DNA of 64,000 bases from Parus major (lineage: Eukaryota > Chordata > Aves > Passeriformes > Paridae), in assembly GCF_001522545.3 (NCBI RefSeq), contig NC_031777.1, forward strand, positions 2,596,360 to 2,660,359, given 5' to 3'. The notes below the pieces were generated by a model, which was not told the DNA's origin, did not search any database, and saw nothing but the letters and a program-made list of their open reading frames with translations. The position numbers were made by a program, and so were the translations under genes. Each line of letters starts with the position of its first letter. The first letter of the stretch is position 1. Positions 1 to 13,500 of the stretch are shown here, in pieces.

Positions 1-524
1 ATTTAGAAAAGTTACACCAATATATAAAGTTTCCAGGAAGCAATGTTTTCCTCTTGGTGTGGAAGGGATTGGTGCTGCTAACAGCAGCTCTACAGGGCTG
101 TACCAATTTAGAAGATCCCTAATTGAGGGATACGAAACAAGACTGAGGCTCTGAAGAATTTAGTTCCAAAATTGTTGTTTAACATAAAAAATGTTTTAAA
201 CCATGGGTTTTTAAAATGTATTTTAAATAAATGCAAAGCAATAATGCAAGGAGTAGTTTTTCTTTGACAGTGAACTCCTGCAATGATTGCTTAATGTTAT
301 TTTTTGGTGTTATCAACAGTCAGCTTTAACAATAAGGAAATTCTAATAAAGCTATGATTATAATTAAGGCAACTCTAATGGGATTTTGTAGACTGTGATT
401 GGCATCCCAAGCACAGAATCAGACAGAAAGAGGAATATACAAGGGACAAATCTCCAGGACACCGTCAGAATTAGCAACTGCTCGGGTAATTAGAGAGCTC
501 CATTTTATAAAAACCAGGAAACAA
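1..524. other. Downstream flank of CEP350, no gene seen
   Basis: A/T-rich DNA past the probable cleavage site. I see no open frame, repeat or RNA gene. In human the next gene on this side is QSOX1 (recall); nothing of it is visible here. Confidence 0.4.
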
Positions 525-3500
525 GATTAATTTATAAATCAGTTTATTTACAGATTTTGTTCTCTTAAAGTACATTTCAGTTACCAAATATATTTACACT
601 GGTGTACACAGGGACCACCCTGGTTATTTTACAGTTCTTAATTACAAAAACACTCCCCAACCCCTCCACATCCTTGGGTCTGCCTATTGTGCAAAGCTGC
701 TGTGGATGTGAATATGAGCTGGAACTGGCCCAAACCCCAAGTTACCAGGTTATTTACACATACACAGTAAATGGGTTTCTTTTCAGCATCTCCACAACAC
801 AGTGCACAGGGAGACTGAGCCTCCCAAAAGGCGGCTTTGCGAATGTGTATCAAAAGGCTCTGCAAAATCAAGGAAAAAAAAACCCTAGTAAATGTAGGTT
901 AATTACAGTATTCCTTTTTCATCTGTATATAATTTTGCATTTAACACTTAATTTACAAATAAGTTCAATAGTTTGCTTTTCTCCATTTTAGTTGGTCTGT
1001 AAACACTTCAGATGCACTAAATACCTTGTAAGATTCAACTGTTTGTCTGCTGAAAAGTACTTTGTTTTCCTAATATTCTTAAGGTAGCAAAGAGATATGA
1101 AAGTTGGAACTGCACACAGCTCCTTGCAGAATAGTCACTTAAAAGGTCTCTGTCACTGTGCTACTGAAGGTCTTCTGCAGGTACACACTTATTCAAGTAT
1201 TGCAAAAAGCTAAGGCCACTTTTTCAAGAAAGGAAAAGGAACAAGGTAGGATTTTTCAATCGCTCGTTCCACCTTGTGAGCAACAAGCTTTCTCTGAAAG
1301 GCAGAAGTACTGATATTCCAGGGCTTGGCTCACAGAGCATCCTGCTGTTAGAGAGGTACTCACACTCCGTGTTCCCACAAGCCTGGGCTTTCCCACCTGG
1401 CTCTGAGACCCTTCCACAGATAGAACAGCATATCCCCACTGATGACATCCACTGCCCCAAACAGCTCACGGGTCTCAGCAAAATGTCCCAGCCTTGAATC
1501 TTCTGAAGTGGTTGCACCGAGATAACCAGGACACAGAAATATCATCTTGTTCTTAGAGGGAAGGTTGGGGAGAGAAGCAGAGAATTCAGCCTGTTTGTGG
1601 GACCCCAGGCTACCCCACAACTCCTCGCTACCACCCTGACCCACCCTGACCCCTGCTTCATTGCAGTAATCATCAGTCCACAAGTACTGAACCCACTTGA
1701 GGTTTTGAACATACACTCAACTCAAAGCAACTCAACACACATGAGGTATTGAGATGGTAATTCACGTACGTTCAAGTCATTTTAGGGTTGCTCCTAGCAA
1801 GGATTGCTATCATAAACAATCAATCAGTGATGTCTGCAAAGGAACAAAGCCATTACTCAGACACAGCTTCCTTCTGTCCAAACACCTGTTAGAAATAGTG
1901 CCTCTGTGGAGGGTACTACAGGCACACAATCTCCAACAGGCCTCCATACCCTGTCAGGCCTGACAGCACAACCTCCTCCCTCCTTCTGGACAGACCAGAA
2001 ACACCCCATGAGCCCCTCACAACAGCAAAAAGCTCTGGGGATGCAGGAAAACCTTCTCGACACTGGCCTACAGAACAGAACCTAACCTGATGCTCCAGGT
2101 ACAAACCAACTCTGCAGGTTTCTGTCCTCTTTCCGTAATTGCTACCTATAAAAATAGCAATCCTCGCTATTGAAAGAGATACACCCAGGAAAGGGAATCT
2201 GAGGTGGTGACCCAGTGACACCATGCTGGTTAAATCTAGCAGCTTTAGTCTCCTGTCTTAAGCATCCAAGGGTTTCCTGGTTCAGCATCATGACATTTTA
2301 CATGAACAAATGAATCACTTGAGAAAAAAAGCTGAGCAATGCTCCACCAAAACCATTTGACTTCCAGCCAGCCAGAAGGGCCATTGCTGCAGGACAGACA
2401 TGCATATGCCCACTGGAGGCGTCCCTATCCACCATTACTTCCTTTTTTTTCTTCCACTCACAGAGCTCCCATGGATATGGCTCACCACTAACTCACAAGT
2501 GAGGTGCTGGCAACACTACATCTGAGAATCTGCATGGACCTCTGGTAAATCCAACACTTCCCAGTGCTGTCCCTGAAGAACTACCAGCTGTGTGTCATTG
2601 TGCAAAATGCAAATATTCCAATGATAGCTTTCAAAAAAATCCCAAACAATAAACAACCCAACAAGGGGGGAAAAAAAAAAAGGTGGAAAAGAGAAACCAA
2701 ACTGGAGCAGTAGCAGAGGTATGCAGACAATGAAGCCCAAGAACCAAGCAGATGAATGAAAGAGTTGAGATCTCCCCGCCACGCCTGTTGTGGGCTGCAG
2801 AATCTTTGGGGCACCTCTGAGGGCTTCCAAGTGTCTGTCTACACTCCAGTGCCTGGAGAATCTGACTTTCCTCTGGGTCTTGTCCCAGGTTAGCAAACAG
2901 GGACATCCACTATTAAGGCATCAACGTTTGACCCCAGATTGTCCATGTTCCTCCAAGAAAAACCACAAGAATGGGAAGAGCATGTCAGGAACCAGCACTC
3001 AGCAGATGAATCCAGCACCAAATCAACCACATAACATGGTGCAGAAGTTCTGGGAAAGGAAGGGAATAGAATGAGCTGGGAATTTTCACACAATTTTTCA
3101 GCTCAGCCCCCTCAACTCTCCATCATCTCCGAACCAGGTGCTTTGGTTTTCAAACTCCACTCCTAGACCTGTTTTTGCATCCCACTCTTGGTCATTGAGA
3201 TTTGGTTCTTCCTACCTTCACCCCCCTCATATCTGCCTCATGAAGCTGGAGGTTTTGTGCGAAGAATATGGGGCTCTGGAAGTTTCCAAACCCGATGCTC
3301 TCTTAAGTTTGTCTGTCTCAGAACACAAGACAGTGCAGCCAACTGCACAGGACACTCTCCTGTAATCCACTTAATAAATTATCTGAAAATAAATAAAAAA
3401 CCCACAAGCACAAAACATGCAGACAGTCAAGCACCAGACACCGCTTTCTTTGGTGAATACACTCTGTTCTCTAAATTGTTCAAGTAACAGCTTCTCCAAT

Positions 3501-4390
3501 TCTTTAGGTGACAGTAAGGGAGGAAGCTGAGGGATTGAAGGCCAAATTTTTTGAGGAAGTATATTCCACTCCTGCATGTCTCGTGCCTGAGAAAATCCTG
3601 AGTATCCATTATCTGGGAGCAGCTGATGCTCCAGGAAGAGAAGTGCTACACGGTAGGAGGAAAGTTGTCCAAGGGCTCATCTTTCATGCTTGACATTAGG
3701 CAGGCTTTATCTTGCTCTGCCTCAGAGCAAAGCAGCAAGAATTCCCTACTTGTAGGCAGGAAGCAACATCATCTAATTTCCCTGGACTGGGCTGGCACCA
3801 TGTCACAGAAGAAAGATGAAAACCAGCTTCACAGAGAAGTGAATTAAATAGGCTCTGAAGCAGAAGGAATTGATGCACATTATTAGGGCTGCAGGAGAAG
3901 ATGTGTTAAGATGATAACACTGATCAGTATGGTAAGTCTCTGTTTATGACCAAAACCTGACCAAACTGTTGCTTCTCCAAATTACTCACATTTCTAAAGA
4001 CAAGTTGAGTACTGATGGCTGACCACCATTCCAGCAAAACAGCCAATATCCCAACTTAACCCAACCCTTTGAGGGAACAAGCCAAACATGTCAAAGCCCC
4101 AGGCCAGGGCCCCGGGCAGCTGCTGACAGTTATGTGACATAACTGCATTGGCACATGAACAGTCTTGAGCACTCCTCAAAGCAGCCTCAAGTGTGGGACC
4201 AGCTTGTTCCAAACAGCAAATCTGGTGCAAGGTCTTGGCAGCCAGTTCAGGTTCTTTTCATCCCATCTCAACTGCCTGGGAACCCCACGCATGGAAGTCC
4301 AGCCGCAGCACGTGCAGGGAGGAGAGCAGGTCAGGAGTCAGAGAGGCCTGTGACTCCGTGGTTGGCAGCTCTGAGCTCACTTCAGCACTC
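525..4390 (-). other. CEP350: CEP350 3' UTR (probable extent)
   Basis: About 3.9 kb follow the stop codon. The minus strand of this stretch has no AATAAA before the one at 543-548 and no ATTAAA that I could find, so the transcript probably runs to about 525. Human CEP350 also has a 3' UTR of several kilobases as I recall. The open frames here (for example 602-991 plus, 2516-2896 minus) show no protein-like features. There is an A/T-rich run at 2660-2690. Confidence 0.5.
543..548 (-). terminator. Polyadenylation signal AATAAA
   Basis: The plus strand reads TTTATT, which is AATAAA on the coding strand. About 20-60 nt downstream the transcript would carry T/G-rich sequence (cttgtttcctggttttt), as expected of a cleavage site region. 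It is the only such hexamer between the stop codon and this end of the window. Confidence 0.55.
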
Positions 4391-4555
4391 TCAGACAAGC
4401 AGCAGCCTCTGCTGTTTCTTGTTTATCTGGTTCAGAACATCAACAGTGTCTCTGACTAAGGCCTCGAAGATCCCATCTGCCAGCTGCATCTTTACACACA
4501 GTTCATCCTCGTCATAGTTCACCCACTGCGCTTCTTCCTCGTGGAGTTCCTGCAC
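4391..4555 (-). CDS. CEP350: CEP350 coding exon 37 (residues 3068-3121) and stop
   Basis: Encodes [40 protein letters not shown] and ends in RLLLV followed by TGA at 4391-4393. The C-terminus matches human (…GRMLLV). The acceptor is ctccaag|GTG. The preceding intron is 6.4 kb. Confidence 0.97.
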   Translation of the reverse strand: MQELHEEEAQWVNYDEDELCVKMQLADGIFEALVRDTVDVLNQINKKQQRLLLV

Positions 4556-7500
4556 CTTGGAGGGTAAAAAAAGCAATAAAAACATTACAATTCTGTTGCT
4601 TTAAAATAATATTGCCTGCAAAGTTCCAGAAAGACTCCAAAGCAGAGTGTATCTGCCAACAACATATCTGTCTTTGTAAGAGATTACAGGAAACGCCTGG
4701 AATAGCAAAACGAACACAGATCTGTTTGAAGCAGGCGATTTCACTGTATCAATGTTTTCTACTTTTCACTGTGGTATCCATTTTAAAGGCTTTCATATTC
4801 CTGCACAAGTTTTTCACTTGAAAGGACTCGGCTAATGGGATATTCTTGGCCAACAGCAGAAGCTCTATTAATTAATTAGTCCCTAATTATGTTTTTGCAA
4901 GAAGCTGATTCCATGAGGTTTAAACTGATAAGAAATAATGGAAAAGCCTTGAACAGGGGAATGGGAAAATGAAAAGATTTCACTGCAGTTCAGTTTATTA
5001 TAAGAAAACTTTAGGGAAACAAGTAACTTCCAATTCTTCTGCATAGGAAGACAAAATGCTTACATGTTAGAAGACAGCATTACAACTCATTTGCACAGAA
5101 TACTCCATGCTTCGTTGGCTTTGACAGCATTACTATAATAGTATAATATTACTATTCCATTACAAATGGAATTTTGTACCAGTACATTCAAAGAGTACTT
5201 ATTTCCTTCTATTACTATTACTAAGAAAATCCTTGTTTACTATTCCCTGACAAATAGGTGGTTTAGTATCAGACTGAAATACATAATTTCATTCAGCAAA
5301 TCAAGTCTTATTGAGTCTCTCCAAATTGGATGTCTTCAATTAAACAGATTAAAAATTTGTCTTACTGATCATTTCAGTATTACAGAAAAACCTTAACACA
5401 GCCCAAACTTTTTAGAAAAGAAGGAATGAGTGCAAACATCATTCATATTTAAAGTGATAAAGAAAACCTGTTGAAAGCTCTGTCACTGCTCAGCTTCAGC
5501 AGAAACCCCCTTTGCCCATAAATCTTACACTCTGAACTCACAATACATTTACAGTGTACAAGTGGTGCAGACACCCACATACTGCCAAACTGAAGTTAAA
5601 CATACTGAAAAATCCACTAGCCCAGGATCAGCATGTAATAGTGCTGTTTTCTGAGACAGAACATGAACTATAGCCCTAACACACTCTCTTCCTTTTGCCT
5701 GAAGCTAAACCTCCCAGAAACTGGTCTGTTTTGAAGCTGACAGCTGCTGTGGCACAATGATGATTCAATAACCCCAGCACAGTGTGGAGCCCAAGAAAAA
5801 GCTGCTATGGGAACCCCAGGGAACTGGCACTGCTGCAGGGTCTGCAGCCATTCATAAGGCCCCAGTTAGACACGGGGCTTCAGGCTGACAGCTCCTTTTT
5901 CTCTCTCAAGAAAGCTTGGGGAGAGGGGCAGGGATCTCAATCCTGCAAACAGCTTTGGAAGAGTCACGCTGCCTGCTTACATATCTGTGCCACCACAGCA
6001 AGTGCCTCTTTCCCACACAGCTGTCAAGGACAAGGCATTAATGGCTTCATTAGGCTTGTTACTAATAAGGAAGAAGCAACATTATTTGCAATCAAACTTT
6101 GAAGGAGTGCTGTAAGTGAAAAATAATTTAAATGGAAAGTTAACTAGCAGTAGATAATTGGGTGTGGGTTTGTGTGGGGGTGAATGTCTGAGACTCCTGA
6201 ACTCTCACACAGAAATGTACTGCCTGCAACCTGTATGTGCTGGTTGTAAATTCTGATAAAGTAAACAACAGCATGTCCTAAGTCCTCCTATTATTAAAGA
6301 GGCATGAGACAGAAGCAGCAATTTTCAGACTGATCATGTGCTGTGTGTCTGCTTCATAGACTAGATAAGGAAAAGAGACAGTCATGAAAAGAAGTGAGGC
6401 TGAAAAAGGATTCCCTAAAAGCAGAAGTGATTTTGGAAAAAACAACAGGGGGGTCAAAGGGGGAAGGTGAAGATGGCCTCTGCTGGAAAGATCCTGGAAA
6501 TGGGGGAAGATCCTGAAGACAAAGGAGGTGGATGGAGACAAATGCCAGGGGATGCCCAAGGACCCCAATGGATGACATCCAAGGCTGGTCAGCTGGAGCA
6601 GCTGCACAACTGTGACTGATGGGATTTTCTGCCTGACCCTCCTAGGCCAGCAGCGACTCCACCGCTGAAAACTGAAGCCAAGACTTAGAGAAGGTAACAC
6701 AGGGTATGGGGGAAGTGAGGGAGTGAAGTAATCAAGCATGTTAAAAGCTCTGATCTCACTGGCCTAGAACAAACCCCAATGTCCAGGTCCACGTTAAGGT
6801 GTTGTTTATTCTGTCTCCCTGACAACCCTGATGAGATAATTTCTTTACTGTGCTCTAGGAGCTAAAAGAGATACATGGGATAAAGAAGTAAAAGTAAACT
6901 AGAGAGGAGAAGGTGCTTGGTCCAGGCAGAGAAAGGCTGGATGTTTAATAGCACCAGAAAGAAAAACAGTATCAATGATTAATTTTCTCTTGCCTGTATC
7001 ATTCCCCCCTCTCTCAGAGGCAGAATGCACAATTTCCTTTGGCTTTAGGAGGACTTCCTCCAGCATACTTTTGGAAAACTGCAAGAATGTGCAATTTGCA
7101 GCTGCAGGCAGGTCTTGTTTATAGTGTATTCAGGCCACGTGTGGAAACTGCTGCTTTGCAGCCCTGGCTGCACCATCTGAGCCAAGGCAGCTGCAACTCC
7201 TTTGTCTGGGAAAGGTGTGATCCATTTGTTGTGTTACCACAAACTGCTCCTAAGTAATTGAGACATTTTCATTAATATTTGACAGCTATCATGGCTTGCA
7301 TGGAAATGGGCTTTGCCTTGTCTTCAGTACTTTGCACTTTCTCGTGACAAAAGTAAAACTTTACATATTTGTTACCAGGAAGCAAGATCTCTATACCAGA
7401 AAGAAAGTGCATTTGGGTAAAGTCAGGAAAACAACAGTTGCAATGAAACTGAATTCCATCCTACACAAAAAGATAAATGGTGATTAAATGCAGAAGGCTG

Positions 7501-10500
7501 TCTGGTAGTTTTTTTTTCTATGTGCCTTTTTTGTTGTTTTTGGGTTTTTTTGCTATGCACACCTTTCATTAAAAAAAAAAAAAATAAGAAAGGGGGCATG
7601 CACACCAAAGAAAAACCAGGTGATAACATGGTTACATGATCCTGCTGGCCATCTAGTAAATATCACAGCAGCTAAAAAAAACCCACATCAAGTAATATAA
7701 TCAACTTCAAAGACTGACTTAGCATGTCACGATTTCTCAAGATTCCTGTTCAAAACCATGAATATCTCTAAAATAAACTACATTTAAGGAGTCAGTAGAC
7801 TATTTGGGAGACTGAAAAGAATAAGCATCCAGATATAAAGTAGTGTCTTGGAAGAAGGCCAGCAGGAGGAAGGCAGGCAGGTGCATTCTCACAGCCCTTT
7901 GCTCTCAGAGTGCTGGAAACCTTAAGACACAGCATACAAGCAGCCTTTCAGTCTCTTCTTACTGTGCACTCCCCTTGGGTTTAGAACTGGGCTGCTGCAG
8001 CAGTGGCACCTCGAGCTTTGCAATGAAGCCAGCTTGCTAAGAACAACCCTGCTTTGTTGCAGAGTTTCTGCACAGAGAGAAACATTTTGGCTGTTAAATC
8101 AACAGGTCACAAGATCAAGCACTTTTCAGCACTCTGCTGGCAGGCTCCTCAGGTGTGAAAACCAAACACAGAGGTTTGGCAGTATTGTGTGAGCTCTGCT
8201 TTCTCAAGCTCCAGAGAGAAGAGAAGGGGGGCTGGCAATGGCAGAGTTTGTTCTTGCCCCATGCAAACAGATGGACACAGGGATTTTTGGCTGAAGACCC
8301 AAGTGGAAAAAAAAAGGAGTGGAAACAACCTATTGTCAGCACCTGAACTTGAATAAGAAGATATGAGGGTTCTTGCTGTGCTTTAAAAACAGGTTTTGAA
8401 AGATGCTGGCTATATCAAAATATACATTTGATATTCTCCACAAAGCACAGGCTGCACACATGTAATAAAGGAACAACATACAGGGACAAGAAGGTAAGAG
8501 AGCAAACAGACATTCCTTTAACTTGATTTTAAACAAAGTAGCTTTTCATAAATGTGAATCTCCTGTACTTGTTTACTGAAAGCCAAGGTTTGCTGTAAAT
8601 GTTAGTAACTGGAGCAAATATCCAGCAGATCAGCAGAGGGATCCCTGAAGAATCCCAATAAAAATCCTTTCTGAGGACAGAGATGCCTGATAGAAAAAAA
8701 AAAAAAAAAAGAATGCTACAAAAAGGAGAAGAGGAAGATGTTCTTTTGTCACTGGCACTAAAATATGACTCACCATGTTCGTGTCAATGCTGGGAAAGCA
8801 CAGGCCAAAGTGAAAATGCAACTAAAAGTGCAGCAATTGGAGGAAGTAGCAAAGCTGAAGGCAGAGCAAGGAGGCAAAGGATTAATCCATCCTGTTATCC
8901 CTTTAGTTCCAAGCAGGTGTGACAGTCACCCCAAAAGTCCCAGTGTCACAGAGATGACCAGTGCTGCTTCTCCTGCTGTGCCCCTTCCCCACAGGGATGA
9001 ACACCTTCCACTGGGATTAGGGTTTAATGTGATAAACCCAGAACAGCACATCCAGGCATAATCAGAGAGACAATAAGTTCACTAAAATAGCATTTTACTG
9101 GCATTACTACAGAAGAAATAAAAGTCATGCCCAGCTCCTGGGTCAGACAGTACTAAAATACACAGTTGTGTCAACAGAAAACTGTGAAGGGATGTTTTCA
9201 GTTTAAGGTTAATTTGACTTAAAATGAAAATGAAGAAACTGGGAAGAAACTGTGCTCTAAGTTTATTAGGCTTCTGTTATTTGAATATAATGTTCATCTC
9301 TGCTTTAAAAAGACCATGTTTTATTTTAACAGTCATTGTCTTTACAAGCAGCAATAGAAAGTGGAGAACCAATCAGCCCCTGTATGTATTCACATCATCC
9401 CTACACACTGCAGTGGTGTATACTGGCTACATCTTCACAAAACTGGAACTAAATACTTTGAATTGGGATTTTCAAAGATGATTCTACAGCATCCAAACCT
9501 ACAAAAACCATCTCATTTTTTCTTTCAGGAAATCACTCTCTAGTACTACTTGAATACACTTGATCCCTGCAACTGGCCTCTCATTTTAGGGCTATCCCAT
9601 GAGCTACTGGGGATGGGCAGCAGGTCTCACACCTGTATATCCTCTTCTGGCCTTGGATCTGTGTTACCACAGAACACATGATCTTAAGCTGGGGTTGATA
9701 GGAGACATAGAAAGCTGTCCAGATACTTCATATTTCATAGAGATTTTGATAAAATAGAGTTCAGTTTCTCTTGCCTTATCTCCTTAGGTTTTCAGTTAAA
9801 AGTTCCTCTGATAGTGCCTCACATCACAGTATAAATTTGTAAGAAATGCCCCTGGAACTGCCTTATTCCTAAACCATGGCATGCTGCAACCTTCACAGAT
9901 TTATTCCCAGTCTTCAGCTGAAGTTTTATTACCATATTCTTGTGAGAACAAAATAAAATTAAACACATTATTTATTAGGCCAAACTTGTCAAAGCTCCAT
10001 TAATCTTTGATGTCTGGGTCTGCATGTAAATCACAGACTGGATTGTTTGAACTTCAAACTTCACCTGAAGCATTCTGGAAGCCTTCAACTAGAAGAATTT
10101 TTTCCAGTCAGGAATCTTTCTTTCTAGCTATGTTGCAAAATATTAGCAAGTTGGTACACATGCATAATAGCTATAATATTAGTTCCATTGGGAATCTAAA
10201 CACAGAACTTTCTTGTGCATGCTTTAACAACCTCTATAACCCAGAATCAAGTGTATCAGGATGCATTGGGATCTAAAATAGATATTCTATTTACATACAA
10301 TTAAACCCCCATGCTGGAAACCCTCCAGTGATGGGCAATTAAATGATCCATGACTCCAAATTACTTTTATGTGCTCATTGTGTGGAATCAATTCCAGGTG
10401 TAATTAAGTGAAGCACAGTGTTAATGACGACTCATATTCCCAAGAAGAACCTTCACTATCATTATAGCCAATAAAGATGTTAATCATCCTGGCAATCCAA

Positions 10501-13500
10501 GTCAACAAAGTAACTTTCAGAAACTATACACAGCTCCATCTTAGGCAGTTTTAAGACTGAACTATTTCTGCCCCAGTGGCAGTTGCATTCACTAGTTTAG
10601 TTACATTCCCTGTATTGCTGTCTCAAATTAAATAATATTATTTCAAAATAAAAATGTTTTCAAATTAAGTAAGAGGAAAAACATTCCCTTCTCAAAGAAA
10701 AAGTTTACTCTCAGTCAAATATTTCAGTGTTTCCTTCTGGAAATTCCTTCTTTAAACTTTTTGGGAGTGAGTGAATTTATACTGCAGTCAAATGAGTAGG
10801 CAGAATTAAATCAAGTCACCTTCCCTCACTGGCACTGGACTTCTGACACCTCATGCACACTTTGTATTTTTTAAACAGCATGACTGAATACTGGAAATAC
10901 ACTCATATTCCACACTTCAGTCTGGTGGATTGGTATGTGACAGGATTTCTCATTTTCATCCACTTACCAGTATGTGATCCACCCGGTCTCGTTTCTTCCG
11001 CCCAAATTTCATCATCTTCTGCCAGTCTGTTTTGTGATTAGGCTCTTTCTTCAGGCTGAACAACTTCAGCACCTCAGCTGCAATGAAGTTCTACAGAACA
11101 ATAAAGGTGAGATTTATCACAGATGAGCTAAGAAATTAAAGGTGTGAATAAAACAGCTCCCCTAAAAAGTCACACTATAGAATTCCCATCAGCTGGAAGG
11201 ACAATTATTAAATCCAGAAGTGTGTGGGGGGAAACAAGACACCCACTGCTGTAGCAGCTTTGAGAACAGACACTTTCAACACTACACAAACAGAAGATTC
11301 TCACAATTTAATCTATGGGAAAATATTAAAGAAAAGCAGAGTGGGGAATTGGTGTTCTTGTTCTGTGCCCCTTCTGTCCCCAGACACATGCTTTTTAAAG
11401 TCCTCTCAACTAACAGAGTGATTTTAGATACTATTTCTTTCTTTTCTTTGCTTTTCTGGACAGTTAACAACATGCTGTATCTTCAGCAGGTTAATGAAAA
11501 TTTAGTCAACCCCCTTAATTTCAGAAGAAACAGTGCAGGTGGAAGTTTTCATTTGTGTCCTGATGAGCCATCTGGAAGGTTCTTTGTGGAAAGCTTTAAG
11601 GGAGACAGGTTTTTTCCTAATTTCCAGCCCTGCAAATTTAACCTAGGTCCAGTCAGGCTCTTGTTGGTCCCCCAGGCTCTGTGATTTTGTCATTCCTTGA
11701 GCACTACCACCAGCAACATGGAGGCCTCATCTGGCTTGTCAAATACAACCACACCCTCACTAGTCAAATTTTGGGTTCCTCTGGCCAACTCCTCCTGTCC
11801 TCCAGAGAGCCTGGCATAGGTGTGTGTGTCTGAGTGAAAAATCTAGCTCATCCCATTTGGCCCAACCCTAACATTGGATCCATTGCAATTTAGCCATACA
11901 GAGCTCCACAGAATAGCAGCAGGATGTCAGCACACCAATTTTATAAGATCAAGGTCACCCTGGCAGTTCTGCACAGAGGACTGAGGTTTAAAAGCAACTA
12001 GTAGCAGTCATAAGGACAGTGAGACCAATCTGTTGAGTAAAAAAGGACTATTCTGACATATTTTCTTTCAGGCTGGTAATCCCCTTTCTTTTCTCATCTC
12101 ATCTCTTGCTGAATACACCTCTTACAGTCTTCTAACACTCAGGTAAATGCCAGTTCAGTGTTTTTCATCTTACTTTCCCTGCTCAACAAAGATTTCTTCC
12201 TACCTTGATTTCATCCAGATCATTTGGATCTTTGACACGGCGAAAATAAGCAGATGTGATCCTACATGGTTTCATCCAAATGGGCTGATTCAGATTAGGA
12301 TCCTCAGCAAAGATTTCCCCAAAGATCTCTCTTGTTAAATCAAATACCACCTGAACAAAGGAAGACATAAAAGTTATGGCTTCTTCTGTCCATGATAAAC
12401 TTTTAAAGGGCAAGATTAAAATGTCTGAAGACCATACCTTTCTATACACCTGCTTGTTTATGGTGTCTGTGTCCTGCTCCTGGAGGGGACCACTAAGATC
12501 TGTTTTAAGGCTGCAGCTTTGAAGATCATGACCCAGCTCTTTCAGTTTCCAGAGTTCCTCAGCTGCTGCATGTACCATCCCTTCCACCTCCACCGCAGTG
12601 TGAGGGACCGCCAGAGGCTCCTCGCTCGGCTTTGCTGGCACTTTCTGCAGCTCTGCCTGGGGCAGCACTGCTGGTTCCTCAGCTTGCTTCTGCTGCAGCT
12701 TACGGGAACTCAGGCCATAGTCCTCATCAAACCAGTCTTGATCATCTCCCAGCACACTCAGGAACTCCCGGTTGAGCTCCAGCTCTGCCAGTCTCTTGGC
12801 AAGCTCCTCCTGGCCACTGGCACCAAACACGGGACTCTCCTGCAAACCAAGAGCCACAGAGTGAATGTGAAAGCAGTGTCACACCATTGTCTCACTAAGC
12901 TTACACTTAAAAATGCTTTACTGATGCAGTTGGCAATAAATGGCTATCAAAACAAGCCACACACAAAAATATATGAGAACATACAGGTAGTTTCCACATC
13001 ACCCAACAGAACTTGTGAGAAAATCTGATGCCACACCACATTCCTGATTCAATCATCCCCAGGCAAAGGCACAATCAACTCTTAAAATCAGTGCATGTCT
13101 GCTACTCACTGGTCTGGGACACATGTCTGGAGAGGAAAGCTCTTCTCTGTCATCTTCCAAATCAGAGCTTAGGAAGAAGTTATTCAGTCCGTCTGGAATC
13201 TGCTTTTCAACCTGCTGGGGTGGGGTAGTGGTTTCCTCCTTCACATCACAGAGCTCCTGGTTGCTGAGCTGGATTTTCTCATTCTTGATCTTCTTTATTT
13301 GCTGTAACTGATTGACTGTGTCTTTCACAAAATCTCTTAGCAGACTGTCTGTCAGCAAACTGACTTTTTCCAGTTGGTCTTTTGACTTTTCTTCCTCTCT
13401 AAGAGGCAGGCTGAGCTGTGCTTCTAACTGGTTCTTTTCTTTTGTCAGAAAATCTAGCAGTGGAGTTGCAGGCTTCTCCACGACACCAGGAGAGAGATCA

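Larger units (their letters stand above)
4556..10967 (-). other. CEP350: CEP350 last intron, 6.4 kb
   Basis: No conserved coding segment is visible. It holds poly(A) runs at 7571-7584 and 8694-8710 on the plus strand, a G/A-rich patch at about 6400-6560 with a near-duplicate AAGATCCTG word, and an A/T-rich, TAAT-bearing unique stretch at about 10320-10500. The 462-nt open frame at 6278-6739 has no domain-like features. Confidence 0.7.

Noticed and set aside
602..991. 129-codon plus-strand open frame near the left end
   Set aside because: Lies in the probable 3' UTR of CEP350 on the opposite strand; no protein features.
6278..6739. 153-codon open frame on the minus strand inside the last intron
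   Set aside because: No recognisable domain, no splice relation to CEP350, composition not protein-like.
11220..11684. 154-codon open frame on the plus strand between coding exons 35 and 36
   Set aside because: Intronic, antisense, no similarity to any family I know.
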